Shown piece by piece: positions 12,274 through 20,761 of a stretch of DNA of 33,509 nt; position 1 is the stretch's first letter, and the number at the start of each line of letters is the position of its first letter. The stretch is taken from contig CAKZRW010000018.1 of assembly GCA_937148845.1 (NCBI GenBank), positions 1 through 33,509 on the forward strand. The letters are read 5' to 3'. The stretch is from an uncultured Actinomycetes bacterium. Lineage in GTDB: Bacteria; Actinomycetota; Thermoleophilia; RBG-16-64-13. A program made the position numbers and the translations under genes. The notes beneath the pieces were generated by a model. It worked only from the letters and a program-made list of their open reading frames with translations, searched no databases and was not told the DNA's origin.

Positions 12274-13041
12274 ATGAGTGGAGCACTCGAGAACAAGGTA
12301 GCCATTGTCACCGGCGCAGGCCGCGGCTTGGGTAAGGCTTTCGCCTGGGCCTATGCGCGGGAAGGCGCCCGTCTCTTGCTTCCCGACATCAGTCTGGAGC
12401 GCTCAGAAAGGACCGCTGCCGAGATCCGCGCCGCGGGCGGCCAGGCCGTGGCTATGGAGACCGACATCGCCGACGAGACCTCGACGGCGGCCGTGGCCGA
12501 CAAGGTGCTCGACCTCTACGGCCGAGTGGACATCCTGCTTAATAACGCTGCTCTCAGCTCCGGCATCGATCCCCGGCCGTGGACGGAGTGGACAGTCGAG
12601 CTCTGGGACCGCTTCTTCGCCATCAACTGCCGGGGGACCTGGCTCATGTGCAAAGCTATCGCCCCGCTTATGGAAAGACAGGGTCACGGCAAGATCATCA
12701 ACATCGCCTCCGACATCACGGAGATCCCCCCAGCGGTGGCAATCCTGCCCTACGCCTGCAGCAAGGCGGCCGTGCGCCAGCTGACCCGGTCGCTTGCCCG
12801 GGCCTTGGGACCCTCCGGTATCTGCGTCAACGCTATCGCTCCGGGCTTCACCGCTACCGAGGCCGCGCTACTGCGGAGTGATAGCGAGCAGAACTTCGCC
12901 GCCACCATCGAGATGCAGTGCCTGAAGCGTCGGGAGGAGCCGGAGGACTTGGTAGGCGCGGCTGTCTTCTTGGCCTCGGACGCCTCCGACTTTGTGACCG
13001 GCCAGTTCCTGGTGGTCGACGGGGGAGCGGCCTGGGTGTAG
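12274..13041 (+). CDS. Short-chain dehydrogenase/reductase (SDR)
   Basis: 255 aa, the usual length of a classical SDR. It has the NAD(P)-binding TGAGRGLG (residues 13-20), NNA at 90-92, and the catalytic YxxxK as Y160 and K164. The preceding Ser (NIAS) is one residue further from the Tyr than usual. The C-terminal FVTGQFLVVDGG is typical of FabG-like members. It should interconvert an alcohol and a ketone using NAD(P)H. AAGGAG precedes the ATG by about 7 bp, and the gene follows the flavoprotein by 16 bp, so they form an operon. The substrate cannot be told from sequence. Confidence 0.92.
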   Translation: MSGALENKVAIVTGAGRGLGKAFAWAYAREGARLLLPDISLERSERTAAEIRAAGGQAVAMETDIADETSTAAVADKVLDLYGRVDILLNNAALSSGIDPRPWTEWTVELWDRFFAINCRGTWLMCKAIAPLMERQGHGKIINIASDITEIPPAVAILPYACSKAAVRQLTRSLARALGPSGICVNAIAPGFTATEAALLRSDSEQNFAATIEMQCLKRREEPEDLVGAAVFLASDASDFVTGQFLVVDGGAAWV

Positions 13042-13071
13042 GGGTAGCGGCTGCCCCGGCGAGCGGCTGCC
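13026..13071. repeat. Degenerate AGCGGC-TG repeats across the SDR stop codon
   Basis: The motif AGCGGCcTG in the last codons of the SDR gene (13026) recurs as AGCGGCTG at 13046 and 13062, giving periods of 20 and 16 bp. The spacer beyond it to about 13,200 is low-complexity GC-rich sequence without a convincing gene. Confidence 0.45.
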
Positions 13072-13273
13072 GCGATCTTCTCGCGCTTTGGCCGCCCGCC
13101 GCCGCGGCCGTCTCCCGCCGCGGCCACCTGCAGCCCCGGTCTTCTGCCACCCGCCGCCTGCCTCACGCCGCTGGGGCACGGACCGGCCCGGGACGCCGGG
13201 ACCGGCGAGGGGTCGTATACTACGCCAATTAGTGGTTTCTTCGGGAGGACGTTGGTACGGAAAGCATATACAC

Positions 13274-14029
13274 ATGCACTTTGATATCAGCCAGGTAGAG
13301 GCCTACCAATGGGCGCTCGCCATCATCAGCGGCATGGTGATCGGGATGTCGAAATCCGGGATCACCGGCCTCACGCTCATGTTCATCCCGCTGATGGCTA
13401 TTGCCTTCGGAGGAAGGTTCTCTACCGGTCTGCTCCTACCCATGCTCTGCGTGGGGGACTTCTTTGCCGTCGCCTGGTACCGGAGGAATGCAGACTGGAA
13501 ATCACTTCTCAAACTACTGCCTAGCGCGGTAGTCGGGCTGGGAGTGGGGGTGCTAGTGGGAGGAAGACTCTCCGACACTGCCTTTCGGTATCTCTTGGGC
13601 GCCATCATCCTAGTCCTGCTGGGCCTCCGGGTCTGGGAGGATGTCCAAAAGAGGCAACCCCGCTATCCGCAAGCCCGATGGTTCGCCATTGTGGCGGGAT
13701 TGGGGGCCGGCATCACCACCATGATCGGCAACGCGGCGGGCGCTATCACGTCCATCTATTTCCTCTCGATGCGCTTGTCCAAGAATTCGTTCATCGGAAC
13801 GGCGGCCTGGTTCTTCCTCATCATCAACTTGCTGAAGGTCCCCCTTCAGATCTTCTTCTGGAAGAACATCAGCCCGGCCACCCTGACTTTCAACGCCATC
13901 ATGATCCCGGCTATAGCCGCTGGAGCCGCCATAGGTATCCTGGCCGTGGGCAAGATACCCGAGAAGGCTTACCGGATCTTCGTCATGGTCATGACCGGGG
14001 TGGCAGGACTCCTGTTGTTCATCGTGTGA
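13274..14029 (+). CDS. TSUP family (TauE/SafE) membrane transporter
   Basis: 251 aa from ATG at 13274, giving MHFDISQVEAYQW; the frame is open upstream but the extension is Arg/Pro-rich and not membrane-like. The protein is almost entirely hydrophobic with about eight predicted helices and the duplicated layout of the TauE/SafE family. GMSKSGITG in the first repeat and IGNAAGAITSIYFLS in the second match the conserved half-signatures. Such proteins move sulfite, sulfoacetate or other organosulfonates and small anions. A GGAGG lies 25 bp upstream (13244-13248), too far to be ideal, so the exact start is uncertain. TATACT at 13216-13221 could be a -10 box. It may export a product of the preceding pair. 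Confidence 0.85.
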   Translation: MHFDISQVEAYQWALAIISGMVIGMSKSGITGLTLMFIPLMAIAFGGRFSTGLLLPMLCVGDFFAVAWYRRNADWKSLLKLLPSAVVGLGVGVLVGGRLSDTAFRYLLGAIILVLLGLRVWEDVQKRQPRYPQARWFAIVAGLGAGITTMIGNAAGAITSIYFLSMRLSKNSFIGTAAWFFLIINLLKVPLQIFFWKNISPATLTFNAIMIPAIAAGAAIGILAVGKIPEKAYRIFVMVMTGVAGLLLFIV

Positions 14030-14126
14030 GAGTCTGCCCCGACCGATTGGACAACCATGTCGCTACGTTGAGCAGCGACGGCAGAGCGGGCAGCCACGGT
14101 CACCGACACCCCGGTCCCTAACTAAC

Positions 14127-14177
14127 GAAGACCCGTACCTAACCAAGACCCCTACGCCACAGAGACCCCTACCTGAC
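14127..14177. repeat. Three 17-bp tandem repeats over the nitroreductase 3' end
   Basis: Units at 14127-14143, 14144-14160 and 14161-14177 share the core AGACCCcTAC. The third contains the nitroreductase stop codon (TAG, complement of 14169-14171). The other two extend into the spacer towards the TSUP gene. Confidence 0.75.
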
Positions 14178-14849
14178 GAAGGTCACGAACTCCTCTACCG
14201 GTATTCGCTCCCTGGGAAAACGATTGACCGGAGCTTCGTAGTCCGGATAGCCCAGAGCGATGAGCGCGACGATCTTCTGGTGCTCGGTGCCCGGCAGGAT
14301 CTTGCGCAGTAGGTCTGGGTAGCGCACGTTAGAGCCGGTGATACACGTGCCCAGCCCGCGGGCTTGAGCAGCCAGACATAGAGCCATAGCGAACAACCCA
14401 GCGTCGAAGCACCCGTATCCCGGGGAGACCCTCTCGTCAAAGGTCAGCACTAGGGCGACCGGAGCCCCGAAGATGTCCGCCATGGCCACCGCCGGATTCA
14501 CCGGCGGCTCCGGGGGCTGCAGGCCCAGCTTGGCCTCCTCGGCAGCGACAAAAGCCATTCTGGTCTGGAAGAGTCTCTCCTGCCGAGCCTTCAGGGCCGG
14601 AGGCAACTCAACCGCCGGCGGAAAATCGGGGTTGGGCGCCACTTCCGACTCCGCATACGCCCGCAACTCAGCCTTGAACTTGGCAAAGGGCTCTCCCGCC
14701 AGCACGTACACATTCGTGCATTGCGTGTTGGTTGCCGAGGGAGCCCACCGGGCCTCAGTCAGGATCTCCCGCAGGAGCTCGTCCGGCACCGGGTCCGGCT
14801 TGTACTTGCGGATAGCTCGTCTGCTCCGGATTGCCTCTGATACGTCCAT
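14169..14849 (-). CDS. Nitroreductase family FMN oxidoreductase
   Basis: 226 aa. The N-terminal AIRSRRAIRKYKPDPV with WAPSATNTQ is the FMN-binding start of the nitroreductase fold. GLGTCITGSN and ALGYPDYEAPVNRFPRE complete the conserved C-terminal half. These enzymes use FMN and NAD(P)H to reduce nitro groups, quinones or flavins. The ATG follows an excellent GAGGAGGTG ribosome-binding site. The gene is convergent with the TSUP gene, and its last codons lie in a 17-bp tandem repeat. The substrate is unknown. Confidence 0.92.
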   Translation of the reverse strand: MDVSEAIRSRRAIRKYKPDPVPDELLREILTEARWAPSATNTQCTNVYVLAGEPFAKFKAELRAYAESEVAPNPDFPPAVELPPALKARQERLFQTRMAFVAAEEAKLGLQPPEPPVNPAVAMADIFGAPVALVLTFDERVSPGYGCFDAGLFAMALCLAAQARGLGTCITGSNVRYPDLLRKILPGTEHQKIVALIALGYPDYEAPVNRFPRERIPVEEFVTFVR

Positions 14850-14987
14850 TCACACACCTCCTCGTCCTCTGGAAGGCTTTGCCTTTGCCATGAGCCTGCT
14901 GGGAACGCGGCTAGCGCTCTCGACGCGCTGCCCGAGACGCGGCCAACCTGGCCACACACCGCTCGGGAACGGTCCAGTCCTCAAGGA

Positions 14988-15248
14988 TCAGCCTTCAATG
15001 CTGAAGACCTCCTCCAACACGCGACACCGGCACCAGGGCACCGTGGCGTCCCACTCAGCGATGAACTTCCGGGCCTTGTCGAGGTCTTCCCACTCGAAGT
15101 AGATCACGACATTCTCCGCATCGTTGGGGTCGCGGAGCACCTTGGCCCCCTTGGAGCCAATGATCTTTCGCCGCTCCACGTCCCCGCGGAAAAGGTGCTC
15201 GAACTCGGGCCAGTCGATGATGCGCTGCTCGATGATGACGTAGACCAA
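14988..15248 (-). CDS. Small dimeric alpha/beta-barrel protein, antibiotic biosynthesis monooxygenase-like
   Basis: 86 aa beginning at TTG (15248). AGGGAGGT about 7 bp upstream supports this codon, and there is no in-frame ATG nearby. The pattern YVIIEQRIIDWPEFEHLF, then NVVIYFEWEDLDKARKFI, resembles ABM/EthD-type ferredoxin-like folds, which pack as dimers and act as monooxygenases, cyclases or stress proteins. No catalytic residue can be named. It lies upstream of the nitroreductase on the same strand with a 138-bp gap. Confidence 0.75.
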   Translation of the reverse strand: MVYVIIEQRIIDWPEFEHLFRGDVERRKIIGSKGAKVLRDPNDAENVVIYFEWEDLDKARKFIAEWDATVPWCRCRVLEEVFSIEG

Positions 15249-15296
15249 CGCCGCACCTCCCTCAGGTCACCGGCCTCGCCGTCCGGTCGTGTGTAG

Positions 15297-15321
15297 TGGG
15301 TTAGGTTATCTGCATAACCCA
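15297..15321. promoter_or_regulatory. Nested inverted repeats upstream of the small ABM-like gene
   Basis: GGTTAT-CTGC-ATAACC (15304-15319) is a perfect inverted repeat. It overlaps a second one, TGGGTTA (15297-15303) with TAACCCA (15315-15321). The pair sits about 50 bp upstream of the TTG start at 15248 and just after the ADP-ribosylglycohydrolase stop. AT-rich dyads here could be a regulator binding site. No U-tract follows, so it is not a normal terminator. Confidence 0.4.
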
Positions 15322-15322
15322 T

Positions 15323-16392
15323 TTATCCAATGTAGCACGGCCCGCCGACAGCCGCCCCTACGATGGCAGCTATGGTGTCGTTGTCGTAGGTGTCGTTGAC
15401 CGCCCGGATGAGGGCTTCCTGGGGGTCGCTCCCGTACAAGGCCAGGATCAGAAGGACAAGGGGGACAGTCTCCAGCAGGTAAGCGCCGGAATGCCACTCC
15501 TGCGAAGCTTCCCCAGGGCTCTTCTCCGCCTCGACTGCGGGCGCCACGAACTGCTCGACAAAATCGCACAGCGCGCCCGCAAAAGACACGAAGGGCGAAC
15601 GGGGTCGATATACCGCCCCTGTCTCCACGGTGCGAGCGTAGCGCAAGAAAGTCGGCGGCCACCAGCGAGGATCACTCACTGCCGGCAAGCCCGACCCGCC
15701 TTCAGGCCCACCCAAGACCGGCGACTCCCGACCTCCCCCCAGCAGCTCGCACAAGAGCCCCACGAAGCCCGCGCTAGCGGCGACCGCCGCTTCATCACGG
15801 TGAGTCACCACGGTGGCAACAACGGTATCTACCCACGGCTGCTTCGACACCCCCCACAACCAGGGCAATATCACCGGAGCGATACGCATCAAGGCGCCAT
15901 TCCCCGCGCTGGGCTGCCCCGCTTGCCACCACGGCTTACCCTCGTCCCTGTGGGCGCGCACGAACGCCCGCACAGTACGCCCGACACCGTAGATGCGCTC
16001 CCGCGAGAACGAGCTAGCCAGGTCGGCCGGATCCAGCCGTCCCTGACGAAGAAGCGATTCCACGGTAAAGAAAGCGAGCTGGGTGTCGTCCGTAGGTAGA
16101 CCGAGGGCGGCCTTCCCCACCCCGTCCCGTTGCAGATCGAGGTAGTCCCGGATTTCGCCGAACCGGAGGCGCCTGCCCCAGGGGCCTGGCCCTCCGTAGA
16201 CCTGCCCAAGGCATCTCTGATAGCCAGTCCCAGGAGCATGCCCCGCACCTGCTGGACGAGTCTATCCCGCGCGGATCCTTCGCCGACCTGGGGTCTACTC
16301 ACGTAGGGAAAGGCGCTGTCGATCCACGGTCGGCACGCCTCGCGTTCCTCAGGCGAAAGTTGCGGCCCCGGGCCGCCCGCCGAAGTGTTCAT
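15323..16392 (-). pseudogene. ADP-ribosylglycohydrolase (DraG/ARH type), frameshifted
   Basis: The N-terminal part begins at ATG 16392 after GGGGAGG and reads RGMLLGLAIRDALGRSTEGQ, the family start. The rest lies in another frame: RRLRFGEIRDYLDLQRDG, then GKAALGLPTDDTQ with the metal-binding TDDT, ending DTYDNDTIAAIVGAAVGG with the second metal-binding motif. The frames must switch near 16175-16185, at CCCC (16176-16179) and GGGG (16181-16184) runs, so one missing or extra base explains it. ARH enzymes remove ADP-ribose from proteins such as nitrogenase reductase. The protein stops soon after the last metal motif (GPCYIG), shorter than many relatives. Either a real pseudogene or a sequencing error in a homopolymer. 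Confidence 0.85.
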
Positions 16393-16605
16393 GCCTGGCC
16401 TCCCCTTGTTTTAGCGGTAAGTGGCCACATCGTCCTCGGGGCTCTCTTGAGGCGCCGGTGTCCTCGGCCCGATCGCCCGCAAAAACCTCAAGCACTCCCC
16501 GCGCGAGTCTGCTATATGTTTACACTAGTGGGCGACGGTGCACGGGTGACAACCAGCGCCTGCCGCTCGAAGTCCTTATGGGTGCTCACGACTTGTGGCT
16601 AAGAG

Positions 16606-18039
16606 ATGAGAGTGCTCTTGCTACAACCTAGGCCGAGGCGCCGTCCCGGTTTTCGGGCCGGATTCCGGACCATGGCCGTGGTCGAGCCTCTAGGCCTGGA
16701 GATGGTGGCCGCTACCCTGGAGCCCGAGCACCGGGTGGAGTTGCTCGATATGCTCCCGGGAGCCGACTTGGGGGCCACTCTCGACCGTTTCGCCCCCGAC
16801 GCCTGCGGCCTGAGTTGCTCCTTCACTGTGGACGTACCCGAGACGCTCCAGCTGGCCCACGCGGTCAAGAACCGGTATCCCGGGGCTTTCGTGTTCGTCG
16901 GAGGGCATCACGCCTCGCTTTCGCCCAGTGACTTCGCCGTGCCTTGGGTCGATGCCGTAGTGTTCGGTGAGGGGGAGTCGACCACTCCGGAGCTTCTCCG
17001 CGCGCTCGCCCGGGGTGACGAACTGGCCAGTGTCCCCGGGCTCATACTGAACACCGCCCATGGGCAACTGACCACCCCCACCCGGGCCATCATCCCCGAT
17101 CTGGACTCGCTTCCCTTGCCCGCTCGGTCGTTTGCAAGCCGGTCGCTCAAGTCCTATCACCTGGGATTGCGGGGGGAGCTGAGCAGTCTGGAAACCTCCC
17201 GCGGTTGCCCCTACCGCTGCATGTTCTGCAGCGTGTGGCACTTCTACCAGTCCCAGGTGAGAGTCAAGAGCCCCGAGCGGGTACTAGCCGAGATCGAGAC
17301 GATCGAGGGCCGGAACATCTTCGTCACGGACGATAACTTCTTGGCCAGCATCCCCCGAGCGGAACGGATTGCAGACTTGCTGTTGGAGCGCGGGATCAAG
17401 AAGCGCTTCATCTATCAGGCCCGCACTGACTCCATCGCCCGCCATCCCGAGACCATCGCCAAGCTGCGAGAGGCAGGCTTCGTCACCGTTTTTGTGGGCT
17501 TGGAGAAGATCGATACCGAGGGATTACGGAGTCTCCACAAAGGTAACTCCGCCGAGAACAACGAAGCGGCGCTACGGGTGCTTCGCAGAGCCGGGGTGAA
17601 CGTGTTCGGCACCTTGATAGTCGACCCTGACTACGACGAGAGCGACTTCCGGCGGCTGCGCGACTACGTGCGCAGCCACGCTCTGGTCAATGCTTGGTTC
17701 ACCATCCTCACTCCGCTGCCAGGGACCCTGCTTTACGACAAGGTGCGCGAGACCATCACCACCCGCAAGTGGGAGCTCTACGACCTGGCCCATGCCGTGG
17801 TGCCTACCCGGCTGGAGCTCGACCGCTTCTACACCGAATTCGCCCGGCTGTACAAGTCCACCTACTCGCCGCGGGCCATCGCTGGGTGGCTGTGGGAGTC
17901 GCTACAACGACGGGAGAGCCGAAAGACAGCTCGCTCGGTCTCCCCGGCCATACTCTGGCGCTGCCTAGAGACCTTCCGCTGCATGACCGACCCCCGCGAA
18001 TACCTGGCCGCCCACTCCCAGCGCGAAGGCACTACTTGA
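16606..18039 (+). CDS. B12-binding-domain radical SAM protein
   Basis: 477 aa. Residues 1-150 form a cobalamin-binding-like domain (VFVGGHHASLSPSDF, VFGEGESTTPELL), though the usual DxHxxG is not seen. The radical SAM cluster is RGCPYRCMFC, with C201, C205 and C208 ligating the 4Fe-4S. SAM-contact segments follow (FVTDDNFL, FVGLEKIDTEGL, NVFGTLIVDPDYDESDF). The HpnJ/HpnR and BchE-like group has this layout and acts on lipids, cofactors or peptides by methylation or rearrangement. The specific reaction is unknown. There is no clear ribosome-binding site before the ATG. It is divergent from the ADP-ribosylglycohydrolase and 101 bp upstream of a saccharopine-dehydrogenase-like gene. Confidence 0.9.
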   Translation: MRVLLLQPRPRRRPGFRAGFRTMAVVEPLGLEMVAATLEPEHRVELLDMLPGADLGATLDRFAPDACGLSCSFTVDVPETLQLAHAVKNRYPGAFVFVGGHHASLSPSDFAVPWVDAVVFGEGESTTPELLRALARGDELASVPGLILNTAHGQLTTPTRAIIPDLDSLPLPARSFASRSLKSYHLGLRGELSSLETSRGCPYRCMFCSVWHFYQSQVRVKSPERVLAEIETIEGRNIFVTDDNFLASIPRAERIADLLLERGIKKRFIYQARTDSIARHPETIAKLREAGFVTVFVGLEKIDTEGLRSLHKGNSAENNEAALRVLRRAGVNVFGTLIVDPDYDESDFRRLRDYVRSHALVNAWFTILTPLPGTLLYDKVRETITTRKWELYDLAHAVVPTRLELDRFYTEFARLYKSTYSPRAIAGWLWESLQRRESRKTARSVSPAILWRCLETFRCMTDPREYLAAHSQREGTT

Positions 18040-18140
18040 ACCGGCCCGGACGGGCGGGGCGACCGACCGGGGTCCAGGGCCGTAGCTAAGAGACTCGCAA
18101 CCGTACAGACGCTTAGAAAACCCCACGGAGGCACAGCACC

Positions 18141-19379
18141 ATGAAGGTCCTCATCGTCGGAGCCGGTCAGCAGGGACACGTCATCACCTGGAACTTGGCC
18201 CGCAACCCTATGGTCAGTGAGATCGTTCTCGCCGACTACGACGAGGCTCGCGCCCGACTGGTGGCCGAGCGCGTGGGTAGGGGAAAGGCTCGTCCCCTTT
18301 TCCTGGATGCTGCCGACACCGCAGCAGTCGCCCGCGCTGCAGCCCAGGCCAGGCTGCTCATTAACGCGGTCATCCCGGAGTTCAATCTGTCGCTCATGCA
18401 AGCTTGCCTGGCCGCCGGCGTCTCCTACCAGGACATGGCCTCCGGCCAGACCCGCACTCTGACCATCGACGAGGCCTATCTCGAACAGATGAAGTTGGCG
18501 CCCGACTTCGAGCGTAAGGGCCTCCTGGCTCTCCTTAGTACCGGGATGGATCCCGGGGTCACGAACACCCTGGCCGCCAACGGCTACGAAGACCTCGACC
18601 GCTGCTACGAGATCCGCATCAAGGACTACGCTCTCTTCGAGTCGCCGGTGCCTTTGCAGCTCTGGTCCCAGGAAACCTACTACACCGATTGCGCCCAGCC
18701 TCCGCTTCTCTTCGAGGACGGTCAGTTCAAGCGGGTAGAGATCTTCGGCCGCCGGGAGAAGTACGCCTTCCCAGCGCCTTTTGGCCTGGGCACCGTGGTC
18801 TGCCATGACCATGAGGAAGTGGCTACTCTTCCCCGTACGCTGCCTCGCCGGTGGGGCGAGAAAGGTCTCCGCTACGTCGACTTCAAGATGGGCGGACCCG
18901 AAGAGGCCTTGGATTGGGACAAGGCTCTGGTGGAATCGGGTATGGTAAGCAAGAACCCTGTGCGTCTAAAAGACGGCGCCCTGGTCCGGCCCATCGACGT
19001 GTTCGTCGCCACTCTGCCGCCCAACCCACCCTGGGAAGAGCTGGCCGAGCTCGCCCTTTCCGGCGCCATCGTCGACACCGGCGTCCTCACCGTGGACTGC
19101 TTCGGCGAACGCCAGGGGAAGCCGGCACAGATCGGCTACTCCGTATTCTCACCTGACATCAAACAGGTCAACGGATGGCTGCCAGGGGCGACTAGTGTGT
19201 CCTACGGCACGAGCACACCGGCATCCATCTACGCCGAGATGATCATGGAGGGGAGGATCACGGCGAGCGGAGTCCTCTGTCCCGAGGAGCTGCCGCGCGC
19301 CGTCCGGGATGCCTTCATCAGTGAGTGCGGCCGCCGCGGTATTGTGATCACCCGGTCAGAGACGGTGACGGTCAACTAA
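18141..19379 (+). CDS. Saccharopine dehydrogenase family NAD(P)-dependent oxidoreductase
   Basis: 412 aa. VLIVGAGQQGHV (GAGQQG at 7-12) is the Rossmann nucleotide-binding loop. LINAVIPEFNLSLMQACLAAGVSYQDMA is the family's conserved second segment, and the catalytic/dimer domain follows (STGMDPGVTN). Relatives include saccharopine reductase/dehydrogenase, carboxynorspermidine dehydrogenase and LysW-linked enzymes, which form or cleave secondary amines between amino acids and keto acids. The start has CGGAGG at good spacing. The stop overlaps the stop of the convergent MFS gene by 4 bp. The substrate is unknown; pairing with a radical SAM gene hints at a small biosynthetic module. Confidence 0.88.
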   Translation: MKVLIVGAGQQGHVITWNLARNPMVSEIVLADYDEARARLVAERVGRGKARPLFLDAADTAAVARAAAQARLLINAVIPEFNLSLMQACLAAGVSYQDMASGQTRTLTIDEAYLEQMKLAPDFERKGLLALLSTGMDPGVTNTLAANGYEDLDRCYEIRIKDYALFESPVPLQLWSQETYYTDCAQPPLLFEDGQFKRVEIFGRREKYAFPAPFGLGTVVCHDHEEVATLPRTLPRRWGEKGLRYVDFKMGGPEEALDWDKALVESGMVSKNPVRLKDGALVRPIDVFVATLPPNPPWEELAELALSGAIVDTGVLTVDCFGERQGKPAQIGYSVFSPDIKQVNGWLPGATSVSYGTSTPASIYAEMIMEGRITASGVLCPEELPRAVRDAFISECGRRGIVITRSETVTVN

Positions 19380-20737
19380 GTCACAGGCGCGGTCTTTCGC
19401 AAGTGTGGCAAGATCCCGAAGAGAATCGCTGAGAGTCCAGCCCCGGCTGCCCCCAACAGGAACGGAGCCCAGGGGCCGACAGAGTCCCACAGCACGCCCG
19501 CGAGCACACTGGCTAATAAGGTCGCGACTCCCGCAAGTGTGCCGAGCAGCCCTACCGAGGTCGCCCGCAAATGTACCGGCACCAAGTCGACAGCGAAAGC
19601 TTTGCCCACCCCGTCGGTGGCTGCCATGTAGAGCCCATAGATGGCGAAGAGCACTATCATCTGCCATAGACTGCGAGCAAGAGCAAAGCCGGCATAGACC
19701 GCGGCAAACACCACCATGCCCACCACCATCACCTGACGCCTGCCCCACCGGTCCGACAGACTGCCAAAAGGCAGACTCCACAATGCGTAGACGAAGTTGT
19801 AGAGGACGTAGACCAGCACTACCGCAGTCGAGGAGAGCCCTATCTGCTTGGCCCGGAGCAGCAGGAACACATCACTCGAATTGACCAGCACGAAGGGAAG
19901 CCACGCAGCCAGATAGACTTTGAACGGTCCAGGCAGTGTCGACCAGCGCAGACGCTGACGAGCCCCCTCCGAGGCGCTTCCTCCCGCCTCCGTCCCCTCG
20001 GCTGCGGCATCGCCCGCTTGCCCTGCTCGGACTTCATCGCCGACGCTGACGTCCTTCGACCGGCCTTCTCGCCGCCGTCTCCTTGGATCTGACACGGCCA
20101 GCACGCAGAAGGCCCCGATCAGTCCCGGAATGACCGCCAAGCCGATGACCAGCCGCAGATTGTGATCGAGCGCCAATAAGAGAGCCAGGGCCAGGAGCGG
20201 CCCCACCACCGCTCCCCCGGTATCCATGGCCCGGTGCCAACCGAAAGCGGCTCCCCTTACGTCCGCAGGCGCACTGTCAGCAAGAATGGCATCGCGAGGC
20301 GAGGTGCGGATGCCCTTGCCTGCCCGGTCTAGCACTCGCGCCGCCAAGACCAAGGGCCAAGCGTGTGCGAGCGCAATGACAGGCCTTACCGCCGCCGAGA
20401 GGAAGTAACCCCCGAAGGTCTGCTCGATCCGGCGACCGGTGCGGTCCGCGATACGTCCCGACACCGTCTTGAGAACGGCGGCCGTCGCTTCCGCCAGCCC
20501 TTCGATCACCCCGACCGCAGCGGCCGGCGCGCCCAGGGTGACGGTCAGAAACAAAGGCATGAGCGGATAAAGCATCTCCGAGGAGACGTCGGCGAAGAAC
20601 GAGACCACGCCCAGGAGCAGTACGTTAGGAGTCAGGGCGCGCAGCCAGGCGCGACGGGTCGACGGGGAGGCGGCTTCCTCCCCCTCTGTCGAAAGGTCCA
20701 GTCGGGAGCGCTTCCAGTGAGGGTTCATGAGCCCCAT
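19376..20737 (-). CDS. Major facilitator superfamily (MFS) transporter
   Basis: 453 aa with about 12 hydrophobic helices and a charged central loop (DPRRRRREGRSKD) after the sixth. The MFS motif A region appears as GRIADRTGRR in the first half and SLPFGSLSDRWGRRQ in the second. DRAGKGIRTSPRDAILAD is typical of a family of actinobacterial and proteobacterial transporters annotated only as MFS. It uses an ion gradient to move an unknown solute. No ribosome-binding site precedes ATG 20737; a second ATG lies at 20728. The start is 24 bp after the reductase remnant on the same strand, so both may lie on one transcript. Its TAG overlaps the stop of the facing gene. Confidence 0.9.
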   Translation of the reverse strand: MGLMNPHWKRSRLDLSTEGEEAASPSTRRAWLRALTPNVLLLGVVSFFADVSSEMLYPLMPLFLTVTLGAPAAAVGVIEGLAEATAAVLKTVSGRIADRTGRRIEQTFGGYFLSAAVRPVIALAHAWPLVLAARVLDRAGKGIRTSPRDAILADSAPADVRGAAFGWHRAMDTGGAVVGPLLALALLLALDHNLRLVIGLAVIPGLIGAFCVLAVSDPRRRRREGRSKDVSVGDEVRAGQAGDAAAEGTEAGGSASEGARQRLRWSTLPGPFKVYLAAWLPFVLVNSSDVFLLLRAKQIGLSSTAVVLVYVLYNFVYALWSLPFGSLSDRWGRRQVMVVGMVVFAAVYAGFALARSLWQMIVLFAIYGLYMAATDGVGKAFAVDLVPVHLRATSVGLLGTLAGVATLLASVLAGVLWDSVGPWAPFLLGAAGAGLSAILFGILPHLRKTAPVT

Positions 20738-20761
20738 GTTAGCGCGCAGCGCGCGCCGGGA

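Noticed and set aside
14059-14079. Hairpin GTCGCT/AGCGAC after the TSUP gene as a terminator
   Set aside because: The stem is only 6 bp with a 9-nt loop and has no U-tract.
17862-18812. 316-aa minus-strand frame
   Set aside because: It is antisense to the radical SAM and saccharopine-dehydrogenase genes, both of which have diagnostic motifs.
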